In this document: positions 37,424-45,960 of the stretch, piece after piece
Position numbering within the stretch: position 1 is the first letter of the stretch
Layout of the letters: the number at the start of each line of letters is the position of its first letter
Source: Chitinophagaceae bacterium BSSC1
GTDB taxonomy: Bacteria; Bacteroidota; Bacteroidia; Chitinophagales; Chitinophagaceae
NCBI GenBank assembly: GCA_002256435.1
Contig: NKJC01000001.1
Location: 1,302,001-1,366,000 of the forward strand
DNA length: 64,000 bases
Direction of reading: 5' to 3'
Notes under the pieces: model-generated
The model's database searches: none
Told to the model about the DNA's origin: nothing
Seen by the model: the letters and a program-made list of their open reading frames with translations, nothing else
Program-made: the position numbers and the translations under genes

Positions 37424-39989
37424 TTTCTAAAATTGGGAATGTAATTTCAAAACTAGTTGCTAAATCAGTACCGGGTAATCCTTCACTTCCAGTTTCATCT
37501 ATCATATCAAGACTTCCATTAAGTCTTTTTATTATTTCATTAATATACCAACCTCCAACTCCATCCCCTGCATTTAATCCAAAGCCAGCTCCTTTTCTAA
37601 TAAAATCCTCAAATGAAAAATTTTCTGGGAATGGTTTGCCAGTATTTGAAAATAAAATACTGATCTCATCTTGGTCTTCAAATTCAGTATTTTTCATTAT
37701 ATAAATTTCTATTCTATTCTTATCATCTGGTAGAAATGCATGTTTAACTGCATTATTAACTAAATTATCAAAGAGGTCACTCAATAAATCCTTGTTTGCC
37801 AAAATATAGGTCTTAATTCTATCTCCATTTTCGTTTATGAATACTTCCTTATCAAATTGAAATTCGGTTTTGAAATTCAAACCTCTTCTTTCGTTATACT
37901 CTGCTGAATAATTTTCGAGAAATTCATATATCTCTATTTGTTCCAATTTCTTTGATTGAACTCCTGTGTCAACTTTTAATTGACTTGAAACTGTTTGGAC
38001 AATTTTTTCGGCATCCCTTTCTATGATAGATATATAATCCCCAAGTGATTTTAGATGCTTTTCACTTATTTTCAAATCAAATAAATTTGGATAATGGGGT
38101 ATTATTTTCTCTAATAGGATTGTTCTTATATTAGATACCGAATCTCTTAAGTTTGATGCAGGTCCAGCTAAAGTATGTCGCAAAAATGTATTCTGTTCAA
38201 AAATTTCTGCTTCTAACCCATGTATTTTATTAAATAGATTAAGCTCTCTTTTCTTCTCTTCTGCTAGAGAATATAATCTTTGTTTAACTAAGGATTTTTG
38301 ATATTCAAGACTCTTCTTCCCAATTTCCGGAATTGATATAAAAATAGAAATCAAATCTTCTTTTCTAATTGTCGGTATTACACTTCCAATTCTATAATTA
38401 TCTATTTGTTCTAGTACATATCCTGAATGAAGCTCGTTTATTAAAAAAACAATATCACATTTAGTTTCATCTAATTTGAACGCAATAATATCTGGATTAA
38501 TATAAATTGGTGTTCCCTCATAATTAAAATATGTTGGCTTAAGGGTTTTCCATCTTGCTGCAATTAATATACAAGATTCTGAAATCTTTAAAGCTTGTCT
38601 AGGAATAGCTGAATCCTCAATATTATTTATAGCGATTTGATTATCTAAAGCATTTTCTTTTAAATCTCTGATTCGAATAAATTTACCAAATAGGTTTTCG
38701 CCATCATTTCGTCCTCGAATGATTTGGCCTAGTTCTTTTAACTGGACACCATCATAAATCTTCTGAAAATATCTACCACTATCGAGATTATATCTATATG
38801 AAACAATTGTTTCATTAGGAATAATTCTTAAAATATCTGATTCTTTTTCACTTCTAACTTCCGTTAAAAGTGAACTTTCATTAAGATTTTTAGATTTTTC
38901 AGCAAGTTTTTTTGCATCAACAAATTTAACTACACCTTTTTCAGACTCCTTTTTATTTTTATTAATAATAAAAATCACAAGAGGAATATCTGTATTCATT
39001 ATTATACCACTTTGCAATGAAATAATCATCTCTATTAAATCATTTTCAATAAGATATTCTCTTAAACGTTCTTCACTTCCAAGTCGTGAAAGAAACGTAG
39101 GGGTAATAACCGCAATTAATTTTCCAGTTTCTTTTAAAGATTCTATTCCTTTTTCTATAAGGAAATGCTCGTATGTCTTAATTGGTCCAAATCTTCCTAC
39201 TATCTGGATTGGCAGCTTTAAGCCCAAAGGAGGGTTAGAAATTACTAATTGAAATTTAGTGTTTTCTAACCAAATAGGATCTCTTTTTTCTATAAAAGCA
39301 CCTTTCCAGTTTTCCAAAGAATCTTCTTCAACAAAAAACTGTGTCGGTTTATTATAGGCTAATAAGCGTAGTGTTCCAATTAGCCATATTGTATGATTTA
39401 GTTCCTGTCCGTAATACAATATATCATCTTCTTGCTTAAAATGTTTACCAAAAGATGCAAGCCCAGCAAAAGGATTATAAACATTATGAAACGGCCATTC
39501 TGAGGCCGAAGTTTCCAAATCAGATTTTGAAAAATCAATTAGTGAACCAACAAATCTATTGAGCTCTTCAGATAACACTAACTCTCCTGAAATACGCCCA
39601 TTAAATTTCAATAATTTAAAAAGTAAGTCATCAAAAATTTCGGGAAAGTAATCTTGAAGTACTGTTTGATTTAATGAAGAATATAATTCTACAATACTCT
39701 TAATGGTATCAATACTTAAATTATCGAATTGTAAAAAATAGTCCTCTCGGATTTTTTCTAAATCTTTAGGTAGTACATTGTCTGATTCACCTATTAGATC
39801 AAACAATCCAAAATGGTCTTCAAAGGTCTTTCCTTTAAAAATCTCATATCTCTGAAGTGAAAGTATATAAAGAATAATATGGTAATCGGCTACCTCAACG
39901 GTACGTCTTATTATATCAAAAACCCCGTTTAATTTATTCTTTAACTCTACAAGATTATCCGCTTTAACTATATTATTTTCCTTCATCAT
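37407..39989 (-). CDS. Methylase-TRD-histidine kinase fusion
   Basis: About 860 residues from the ATG at 39989 (the frame also opens at a TTG at 39998, unlikely). Residues ~1-350 have an N6-adenine methylase fold with altered motifs: NPFAGLASFG (~172) for motif I and ISNPPLG (~252), with Leu for the aromatic residue of NPPY/F. Residues ~410-575 look like an HsdS target-recognition domain (VQLKELGQIIRGRND ... SLEYQKSLVKQRL). Residues ~600-860 are a histidine kinase: H-box FLRHTLAGP (His ~605), N-box DLFDNLVNNAVKHAF, G1-like ILFSNTGKP, G2 GFGLNAGDGVGGW. No membrane segment. First gene of the operon with HsdM, HsdS and HsdR. Confidence 0.8.
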   Translation of the reverse strand: MMKENNIVKADNLVELKNKLNGVFDIIRRTVEVADYHIILYILSLQRYEIFKGKTFEDHFGLFDLIGESDNVLPKDLEKIREDYFLQFDNLSIDTIKSIVELYSSLNQTVLQDYFPEIFDDLLFKLLKFNGRISGELVLSEELNRFVGSLIDFSKSDLETSASEWPFHNVYNPFAGLASFGKHFKQEDDILYYGQELNHTIWLIGTLRLLAYNKPTQFFVEEDSLENWKGAFIEKRDPIWLENTKFQLVISNPPLGLKLPIQIVGRFGPIKTYEHFLIEKGIESLKETGKLIAVITPTFLSRLGSEERLREYLIENDLIEMIISLQSGIIMNTDIPLVIFIINKNKKESEKGVVKFVDAKKLAEKSKNLNESSLLTEVRSEKESDILRIIPNETIVSYRYNLDSGRYFQKIYDGVQLKELGQIIRGRNDGENLFGKFIRIRDLKENALDNQIAINNIEDSAIPRQALKISESCILIAARWKTLKPTYFNYEGTPIYINPDIIAFKLDETKCDIVFLINELHSGYVLEQIDNYRIGSVIPTIRKEDLISIFISIPEIGKKSLEYQKSLVKQRLYSLAEEKKRELNLFNKIHGLEAEIFEQNTFLRHTLAGPASNLRDSVSNIRTILLEKIIPHYPNLFDLKISEKHLKSLGDYISIIERDAEKIVQTVSSQLKVDTGVQSKKLEQIEIYEFLENYSAEYNERRGLNFKTEFQFDKEVFINENGDRIKTYILANKDLLSDLFDNLVNNAVKHAFLPDDKNRIEIYIMKNTEFEDQDEISILFSNTGKPFPENFSFEDFIRKGAGFGLNAGDGVGGWYINEIIKRLNGSLDMIDETGSEGLPGTDLATSFEITFPILEIEEHE

Positions 39990-40015
39990 AATTATCAATA
40001 TTTAATTTGATGAAG

Positions 40016-40053
40016 CAAATATGAATATAAGTGTTGCACTGTATTTGCATGGG
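40016..40053 (-). promoter_or_regulatory. Promoter and shared operator, copy 4 (RM operon)
   Basis: Operator TTGCACTGTATTTGCATGGG at 40034-40053. A -7 element CATATTTG on the minus strand ends at 40016, 18 bp away as in the other three copies. Predicted start near 40009 gives a 20-nt leader for the methylase-kinase gene. Confidence 0.72.
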
Positions 40054-40087
40054 TTAAAAATAGATATATTAATAGCCTTTATATCGA

Positions 40088-41581
40088 TTAATTTTTTAAA
40101 CTATTTATTTTCTCCAACACCCTCACCATCGCCTCGGTGTCCATCGCGCAGTAGCGCAACAAAGCGGTTCTTGTTTGCTCAACCACCGATGCGTCTTTTT
40201 CAAACTGTAATTGATAAAACGCAGTGCTGGCATCGCCTCCGTTGCCTATTTCAAGTTCATCATAATTCATATTGGGTACCAGGGCTGGAAGTACCTGTTT
40301 AATACTGTAAGATCCCTTCATAGCGGGTAGGTAATAATGCTTACTTCTAAAGGGGCTCATCAGGTCTATCATCCGTTCTTGCATGGCTTCTATGGCTTTG
40401 GCTTTTCGGGGAAACCAATATGCCAGATCATTCAGACGGCTGTTTTCAAAACTTGAATTGTAGGCTAGGATGGTTCCGGTAGTACCCATGGCGCTAAGCA
40501 GGTTTACCAAAAAATCCTTTCGGGGGTCTGTGCCCGATTGAGCCAACCATTCAAAATGGGTGAGGGGTTCGCCTGGGCTGTCTTGCCTATGCACCGAATA
40601 TTGAAAGGGAATCTGTTGATAGGGTCTGGTGCCATCCCTCTCGGGTACGGCAACTTGATAGGTTTCAAAATCCATAAAGTAGAGTGGGTATTCCAATTGC
40701 GCTAGAAAATCATTCAGGGCTTCTTGGCCTATATGCGGCTCTCCGGTTTTATGGCATTGCACCTGTAACTGTTGGCCTCCATTAAGGGGATAGTCATCTG
40801 GTATGTCTAACAACCTATGAATACCTTGTTCATACAAGTCAAAAGATTTGGCCCCAGCGCTATGGCCCCGCAGGTCAAATACCGAATCTTCTGGTAGATG
40901 CTGCCAGCAATGGTCTGTAAAATCACAGGCATATGGGTCTGAGCAGTGTGGACCGATGGCTTGTTCGGGTACTGTTTTTTGTTTCAGCACCTCTTTGAGT
41001 TGGGGAATCTTGGCCGCTATTTGGGGTTGCAGCTCCAGAATCTGATCCAGAACGGACTCTATGGTAAAGAGTTGGGCTATGTCTAGATCTCCGTATCGCT
41101 CGTATTCATTGTTAATATAGACTATGCTAAAGTCTACCAAGGGCAGTCCCGCCTGGGTAATCACATAGTACTGCAATGCCGCGTCTTGTAAGAAAGTGTC
41201 TTTTACGCTGGTACTGCTTTTTACCTCAAAAGCCTGCCATTTGCCCCTTTTCTTGACCAAAATATCTAGGGCCGCCAATACCTGGTCATGCTGAAATGCC
41301 GCTTCATAGATCACTTTGTGCCCCGCTTGTACATAGTTAAAGGTATCTACCACCGATTGCTGATAGGAATAGGTATCTACCGGGCGGGCGTCTACACCTC
41401 CGGGAAACAATTGTTCTGCCAATTTACCTACACTGGTTCCTTGGTCAAATATGGCTTGTTGGCTGTTTGATACTACTGCACGCAAGTCCGGCTGGTGTTT
41501 ATACATCCAGAGTGCCTTAGGGCATTGACAGCCCTTCATAAACGTAGACTTTGACAGAATGTGCCTTGGGGGTGCTAACAT
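40088..41581 (-). CDS. DUF2779 Cas4/RecB-like nuclease with DEDD exonuclease domain
   Basis: A protein of about 497 residues. The first half is a RecB/Cas4-like PD-(D/E)xK nuclease (KWQAFEVKSSTS) with Cys residues of a possible iron-sulfur cluster: KGCQCPKALW near 20 and CSDPYACDFTDHCW near 215-230. The second half (DUF2779) has FMDFETY, an RNase H-like DEDD exonuclease motif, and ends with a conserved YCAMDTEAMVRVL. The start ATG at 41581 was preferred to a TTG at 41590. Base composition is clearly less AT-rich than the island to its left. Confidence 0.85.
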   Translation of the reverse strand: MLAPPRHILSKSTFMKGCQCPKALWMYKHQPDLRAVVSNSQQAIFDQGTSVGKLAEQLFPGGVDARPVDTYSYQQSVVDTFNYVQAGHKVIYEAAFQHDQVLAALDILVKKRGKWQAFEVKSSTSVKDTFLQDAALQYYVITQAGLPLVDFSIVYINNEYERYGDLDIAQLFTIESVLDQILELQPQIAAKIPQLKEVLKQKTVPEQAIGPHCSDPYACDFTDHCWQHLPEDSVFDLRGHSAGAKSFDLYEQGIHRLLDIPDDYPLNGGQQLQVQCHKTGEPHIGQEALNDFLAQLEYPLYFMDFETYQVAVPERDGTRPYQQIPFQYSVHRQDSPGEPLTHFEWLAQSGTDPRKDFLVNLLSAMGTTGTILAYNSSFENSRLNDLAYWFPRKAKAIEAMQERMIDLMSPFRSKHYYLPAMKGSYSIKQVLPALVPNMNYDELEIGNGGDASTAFYQLQFEKDASVVEQTRTALLRYCAMDTEAMVRVLEKINSLKN

Positions 41582-41649
41582 ACACTTCAAGGGGGGGATT
41601 ACAAATTACTGAATTATTTACTGTTTGGCGAATGAGATTTGTCAGATTC

Positions 41650-42729
41650 TCATGTTTTGTTTGATAAGAAACCAATGGCCGGTCTATTTGCCTTTTGATA
41701 TTGATAATCAATCTGTTCTTTATTAAAGATCTCGGCTAGTGTCATGGGTTGATGCACCATGGCTGGCTTGATGCCTCTTTTCTCCAAAAGGGTTGTTGAC
41801 CGGTTAATGCTCAGTGATTTAAACTCATACATACCCAATAGCCGGCCCTTTCTCAACAGGGCTTTGTCTATATTATTCAGGTCTGTATTAAATGTGGCAA
41901 TGATTTGAATGCCCAGGGTTTCTCCAAGAAGGCCATCGGTCAGGTTGAGGAGCATGGAGACACTGCTGTTTTTATTCAAGTCCCTTGAAACCAAGAGTTC
42001 CTCTGCGTCTTCTATAACAAATACCGTGTTCCTATTTGACAAAAGGAATTTGGTAATAGCCGGACTATCAAAAATGCCTGCCAATCCTGGCGGGATAAAA
42101 ATCACTTCTTTATTAATTGACCTGATGAGGTACCTGATATAGGTTGATTTTCCTGTTCCTGGCAATCCATAGAAAAGATAGAGACCACTTTTCTCCTGCT
42201 TTTTCAGGTTTTTCAAATTCCTTGAATGAAACTCAGCTAGATCTTCATTGTAATGCAGGTTCAGGTCTAACGATGGCTTTTTAATTTTAATGGAATAGGT
42301 TTCTAACCCTTCTGTTCCATTGGCTACCATCTTGATGCTCTGATTGGTAACTGCTTTCTTTTTAAACTTTAAAGCTTCCTTGGCCAGCGCTTCTGCAATA
42401 GCACTGGTAGATGGCTTATAATAAATACTCACCCTGTTTTTATCTATCCTCAATACAATGCCTTCCGGCATGATAAAATACTGGTCGTCTAAGTCAAAGC
42501 GTTTGGAAGCATGATCATAGTACTCTGATAAATGACTGCTCTCCAATAGATGGGCGTATTTGGTTTCTGTCCATGCCCTGAACTTCTCTCCCTGTAAATC
42601 CCTGATGCGTTTGATGTTTGGGATAATTTGGAAATAAGCAAAATACAGCCTGATAGGTTCTAGTTCATTATTATACGTTGAGAATATTTGTAGTGTTTTA
42701 TCTATTAACGGGGGTTTAAATGCATTCAT
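41650..42729 (-). CDS. AAA+ ATPase (BCS1/FtsH-like), 359 aa
   Basis: The C-terminal AAA+ domain has Walker A GLPGTGKSTYIRYL near 195, Walker B NTVFVIEDAEELL, sensor IIATFNTDLNNID and an arginine-finger region ALLRKGRLLGMYEF. The N-terminal ~170 residues are a family-specific domain of unknown role. Such stand-alone ATPases are common in Bacteroidota accessory DNA. It stands alone with a dyad-rich promoter region upstream. Confidence 0.85.
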   Translation of the reverse strand: MNAFKPPLIDKTLQIFSTYNNELEPIRLYFAYFQIIPNIKRIRDLQGEKFRAWTETKYAHLLESSHLSEYYDHASKRFDLDDQYFIMPEGIVLRIDKNRVSIYYKPSTSAIAEALAKEALKFKKKAVTNQSIKMVANGTEGLETYSIKIKKPSLDLNLHYNEDLAEFHSRNLKNLKKQEKSGLYLFYGLPGTGKSTYIRYLIRSINKEVIFIPPGLAGIFDSPAITKFLLSNRNTVFVIEDAEELLVSRDLNKNSSVSMLLNLTDGLLGETLGIQIIATFNTDLNNIDKALLRKGRLLGMYEFKSLSINRSTTLLEKRGIKPAMVHQPMTLAEIFNKEQIDYQYQKANRPAIGFLSNKT

Positions 42730-42730
42730 T

Positions 42731-42770
42731 TGACATTGGTTTGTAAGTGAAACACAAACCTAAATTGTCA
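42731..42770. promoter_or_regulatory. Nested dyad upstream of the AAA+ ATPase gene
   Basis: Arms GGTTTGT (42738-42744) and ACAAACC (42754-42760), 9 bp apart, are nested inside TGACA (42731-42735) and TGTCA (42766-42770). It begins 2 bp before the ATPase start codon. It could be an operator or an RNA hairpin in the 5' leader. Confidence 0.4.
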
Positions 42771-42795
42771 GATGACCGCCTATTTATATTTTGAC

Positions 42796-43596
42796 TTATT
42801 TGATTTTGGGCTTGGGAATTTTGTCAAGATAATATTTGACAAACCACCTGGGTAGGTCTTCCATTTTCATATCGTCCCACTTTTTCTTTCCATTTACCAT
42901 TTTAAAGTGGGCATACATATTAGATTCCTTTCCGTCTGTTGAATTGTCAAAGAAGAAAACTTGATAAGCAATCTGACATGCTTCATAAAGAAAATCCAAC
43001 GACCTATAATACCTAGATTCAATTAATTCTGGCGGTACATCATGACCTCCCTGAGCTTTTCTACTTAAAACCCTTGCTTTGTTGATTTCAGGAGTTTCGG
43101 TTGAAACAAAATACAAATAGACTTTATACCCATTTGCTTTGGCTTCTCTCATGATATCTAATTTTGACTCATGAGAAAATACCGTTTCAAAAGAAAATCT
43201 CTTTTGATGTATCAGTAATTGTTTTCTTAAAAAGTCAGCAAGAATTTGTGCCAACTGCTCAACATATTTGGAATCTTTTAGCTCCAGTTTGTTTTTGCTG
43301 AGTTTGAATACTTTTACAAAAGTCTCTTCGGGGAATTTTTTATTGATCAGGCCTGAGGCAATTGCAGTTGCTTTAAATGTTTTTGCATCAGTTGATAGAT
43401 CAAACTGACTAAAATCAAAGCTTCCTGTTCTGAGTGATTGGGCTAGTTCGTCAGCATTTATATAATATCCAAAATCTATAGGTCCCGTTCCAGTATCATA
43501 ATCACGAACATATTGGATGACGGTACTTTTTCCAGAACCATTGGGGCCAGCAAATACGCGTAACCTTAATTCTTTAGGAGTTTTAGTCGAGGACAA
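42796..43596 (-). CDS. Zeta-toxin-family P-loop kinase
   Basis: A 266-residue zeta-type protein with Walker A AGPNGSGKST (16-25) and the family pattern after it (GYYINADELAQSL, FSFETVFSHESKLDIMREAKANGYKVYLYFVSTETPEINKARVLSRKAQGGHDVP). Zeta toxins phosphorylate UDP-N-acetylglucosamine or other sugar nucleotides to block wall synthesis; the target here is not known. It overlaps the upstream small gene by 14 bp, the normal arrangement of a toxin behind its antitoxin. Confidence 0.87.
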   Translation of the reverse strand: MSSTKTPKELRLRVFAGPNGSGKSTVIQYVRDYDTGTGPIDFGYYINADELAQSLRTGSFDFSQFDLSTDAKTFKATAIASGLINKKFPEETFVKVFKLSKNKLELKDSKYVEQLAQILADFLRKQLLIHQKRFSFETVFSHESKLDIMREAKANGYKVYLYFVSTETPEINKARVLSRKAQGGHDVPPELIESRYYRSLDFLYEACQIAYQVFFFDNSTDGKESNMYAHFKMVNGKKKWDDMKMEDLPRWFVKYYLDKIPKPKIK

Positions 43597-43864
43597 GCTT
43601 AGTTTTTGTTTTTGATTTCTCTAGCTTGCTAATTTTCTCAATTGTACCATCTTGGTGCTTTTTCACAACCCAATCACCTTGAACAATAACATTGTATCCC
43701 ATTACTTTCATGGTTTGTTCAGCAGCTCTTGCAAATCCGGTATTTGCAGCCTGCTCCAATATTCGCTTAGTTAGGTAATTGGTCTTGTTTTTTGACTTAG
43801 ACGCAACCTTTGCTTTTGCTGTTTGCTTAGTAGTAGCTCTTTTTGTTTTTGTAGCGGTTGGCAT
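43583..43864 (-). CDS. Small upstream partner of zeta toxin (candidate antitoxin)
   Basis: A 93-residue protein with a Lys/Ala/Thr-rich basic N-terminal tail, then a helix and beta hairpin (ILEQAANTGFARAAEQTMKVMGYNVIVQGDWVVKKHQDGTIEKI). It is not an epsilon antitoxin homologue by eye, but its coupled position before the zeta-type gene is the usual antitoxin place. The tail may bind nucleic acid. Confidence 0.6.
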   Translation of the reverse strand: MPTATKTKRATTKQTAKAKVASKSKNKTNYLTKRILEQAANTGFARAAEQTMKVMGYNVIVQGDWVVKKHQDGTIEKISKLEKSKTKTKLVLD

Positions 43865-43940
43865 ACTTAAAGTTAATAAAAACCTTGAATAGTTGAAATT
43901 ATCAATTCTTATTTACAAAACCAGTTATCTCCCTTCTATC

Positions 43941-44933
43941 TTAATGGTATTTAACCAACATTTCGCTTATTTGTTCTTTTATTCGGTCTCTAAAAAATTT
44001 AGGCTCTAGCACTTCTACGGCTGACCCATGACTTAAAATAGCCATGATCAATTCCTGACTGATATAGACTTCAAGTTGTACCACCACTTCCTTTTCGTTT
44101 TCCAAAATCACTTGTTGGCTATGGTGTAGGGGTTGGCTGATAATGTATTGAGCGGTATGGGGATTGAATTTGAGTAGGATCTTCTCCGGGCTAACATCGT
44201 GAAACTGGGTGATTCCAAAACTGTATTTGAAAAACTCGTCTGGCTGAAACTGGTCAATACTGGCAAAAGGCTCTTGGCAGGATGCAATATTTTGGATTCT
44301 GTCTAATGCCATCACTAGCAAGCTGTCACTTCTTTTGGAATGGCCCACCAAGTACCAGCGATTATGATATTCCTTGAGCAAGCAGGCTGATACCACATGT
44401 TCCTTGGGCTCTCCTCCATAACGGGCATATATGATGTTCAAGGTTTTCTGTTCAATAATGGCATTCAAAATGGGTTCTAACCACTGATTACCCTGGGTCT
44501 TTACCGGTTCCTCAATCTGAATCAACTGTTTTTCTGACTTGCCTAGGACCTTGCTGATTCTGTATCCTTCAATGAGTTTGTTGATGGCGTTCTCAAACTG
44601 CTTGAAGATTTGCGTGTCTTTCAGGTTATGCAATAAGGCCGTTGAGAAGTCCAGTGCAGAGATCTCTTCATTGGTTAAGGGAAACTCTTTAATAGAGAAC
44701 CCTTCCTCTGAATAATAGTAACCACCCCTTGTTTTATTAAACTGAATGGGCGCGGTATAAACATCCTTCATGGCCGCAAAGTCTTTGCGAATCATGGACT
44801 CAGAAATATCGCTGTTAAGCTGGCCTTCTATTTTTCTTCTGATAAAATCTATGCTAGGATAGGGGTGCATGCTATTGGTCAGGCAGCCATCAATAATCCT
44901 GTAACGCAAAAGGGCAGATTTGTTACTGGGCAT
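43941..44933 (-). CDS. WYL-domain transcriptional regulator (second)
   Basis: A 330-residue protein with the same architecture as the island regulator at 17.4 kb: winged helix N-terminus (LLRYRIIDGCLTNSMHPYPS ... MIRKDFAAMK), WYL domain (TLNIIYARYGGEPKEHVV ... NRWYLVGHSKRSDSLLVMALDRI) and a WCX ending. The two share only family-level similarity. It is divergent from the metallophosphoesterase; a dyad in their shared gap is a candidate site. Confidence 0.9.
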   Translation of the reverse strand: MPSNKSALLRYRIIDGCLTNSMHPYPSIDFIRRKIEGQLNSDISESMIRKDFAAMKDVYTAPIQFNKTRGGYYYSEEGFSIKEFPLTNEEISALDFSTALLHNLKDTQIFKQFENAINKLIEGYRISKVLGKSEKQLIQIEEPVKTQGNQWLEPILNAIIEQKTLNIIYARYGGEPKEHVVSACLLKEYHNRWYLVGHSKRSDSLLVMALDRIQNIASCQEPFASIDQFQPDEFFKYSFGITQFHDVSPEKILLKFNPHTAQYIISQPLHHSQQVILENEKEVVVQLEVYISQELIMAILSHGSAVEVLEPKFFRDRIKEQISEMLVKYH

Positions 44934-45002
44934 GGAAATAATTCTGGGTTCACAAACAGGTTACCAATAGGTGGGCATCACCTTTGGGATCTTGCAGTAT
45001 CA

Positions 45003-45019
45003 GATTCCGGGGGGGAATC
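45003..45019. promoter_or_regulatory. GATTCC dyad between WYL regulator and phosphoesterase
   Basis: Perfect arms GATTCC (45003-45008) and GGAATC (45014-45019) flank five G. A second smaller dyad AGGTG-N5-CACCT lies at 44969-44983. These divergent-promoter dyads are candidate operators for the second WYL protein. No experimental or comparative support is available from the window. Confidence 0.35.
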
Positions 45020-45045
45020 AGCTAAAATTAATTAAATTGAAGGAT

Positions 45046-45960
45046 ATGTATGATTTTATTGGAGACATTCACGGGCATGCTGATAAGTTAGAAGCCCTGC
45101 TGGAGAAAATGGGTTATAGTAAAAAAGCTGGGGTTTATCAGCACCCTACAAGAAAGGCTTTCTTTGTTGGTGATTATATTGATCGGGGGCCAAAGATTAG
45201 GGAGACGCTTCAGATAGTAAAAGCAATGCGTGATACTAATAACGCAAGGGCTTTAATGGGTAATCATGAATACAACGCCCTTTGTTTTCATTATCCCGAG
45301 TCCAGCGGCGGACACTTGAGAAAACACAAAATCAAAAATATTATCCAACACTATGAAACATTAAAACAGTTTCAAAACAGGCAAAGCGAATACGAAGAAT
45401 ATATCAATTGGTTTAAATCTTTGCCCGTCTTTTTTGAAACCAATGAATTTAGAGCGGTTCACGCTTGTTGGGACCAAGACAATATTGATTATATAAAATC
45501 TCAACCCTTGTATGATGCTAAATTAACTGATGAATATATTTATGAATCAGTTAGTGAAGGTTCAAGATTTAATATAGCTATTGAAGAAACGCTTAAAGGA
45601 AAAGAAATATCCATGCCTCCTGGTTTATCATTTACAGATAAGGATGGAGAACTGAGAAAAGAAATTAGAATCAAATGGTGGGAAGATCCAAGTAAAACTA
45701 GTTACAAAGACATCAGCATTGAACCGCTAGACTCTTTACCTGACACAAGTGTAGACACTTCATTCTTAAAGAATACCAACTTCTATGCGGAAGACAAGAA
45801 ACCCGTTTTCTTTGGACACTATTGGTTAAAAGGAAACCCATCCATCAACCGCAATAATATTTGTTGCTTGGATTATAGTGTTGCAAAAGAAGGGAAGCTA
45901 GTTGCTTACAGATTTGATGGGGAGCAAGTGTTGAGTAATGAGAAGTTGGTGTATGTTTAA
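45046..45960 (+). CDS. Calcineurin-like metallophosphoesterase (ApaH/PrpE type)
   Basis: A 304-residue protein. Motifs GDIHGH (about 5-10), GDYIDRGP near 49-56 and MGNHE near 79-83 form the dinuclear metal site; further His/Asn follow (HYWLKG). Related enzymes hydrolyse diadenosine tetraphosphate or phosphoproteins. I chose the ATG at 45046, which opens at MYDFIGDIHGH; the 25 codons upstream are not conserved-like. It is convergent with the HEPN gene, overlapping it by 4 bp. Confidence 0.88.
   Translation: MYDFIGDIHGHADKLEALLEKMGYSKKAGVYQHPTRKAFFVGDYIDRGPKIRETLQIVKAMRDTNNARALMGNHEYNALCFHYPESSGGHLRKHKIKNIIQHYETLKQFQNRQSEYEEYINWFKSLPVFFETNEFRAVHACWDQDNIDYIKSQPLYDAKLTDEYIYESVSEGSRFNIAIEETLKGKEISMPPGLSFTDKDGELRKEIRIKWWEDPSKTSYKDISIEPLDSLPDTSVDTSFLKNTNFYAEDKKPVFFGHYWLKGNPSINRNNICCLDYSVAKEGKLVAYRFDGEQVLSNEKLVYV

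Noticed and set aside
41591..41597. Seven-G run as a phase-variable tract.
   Set aside because: It is outside coding sequence and only seven bases long; a single window cannot show variation.
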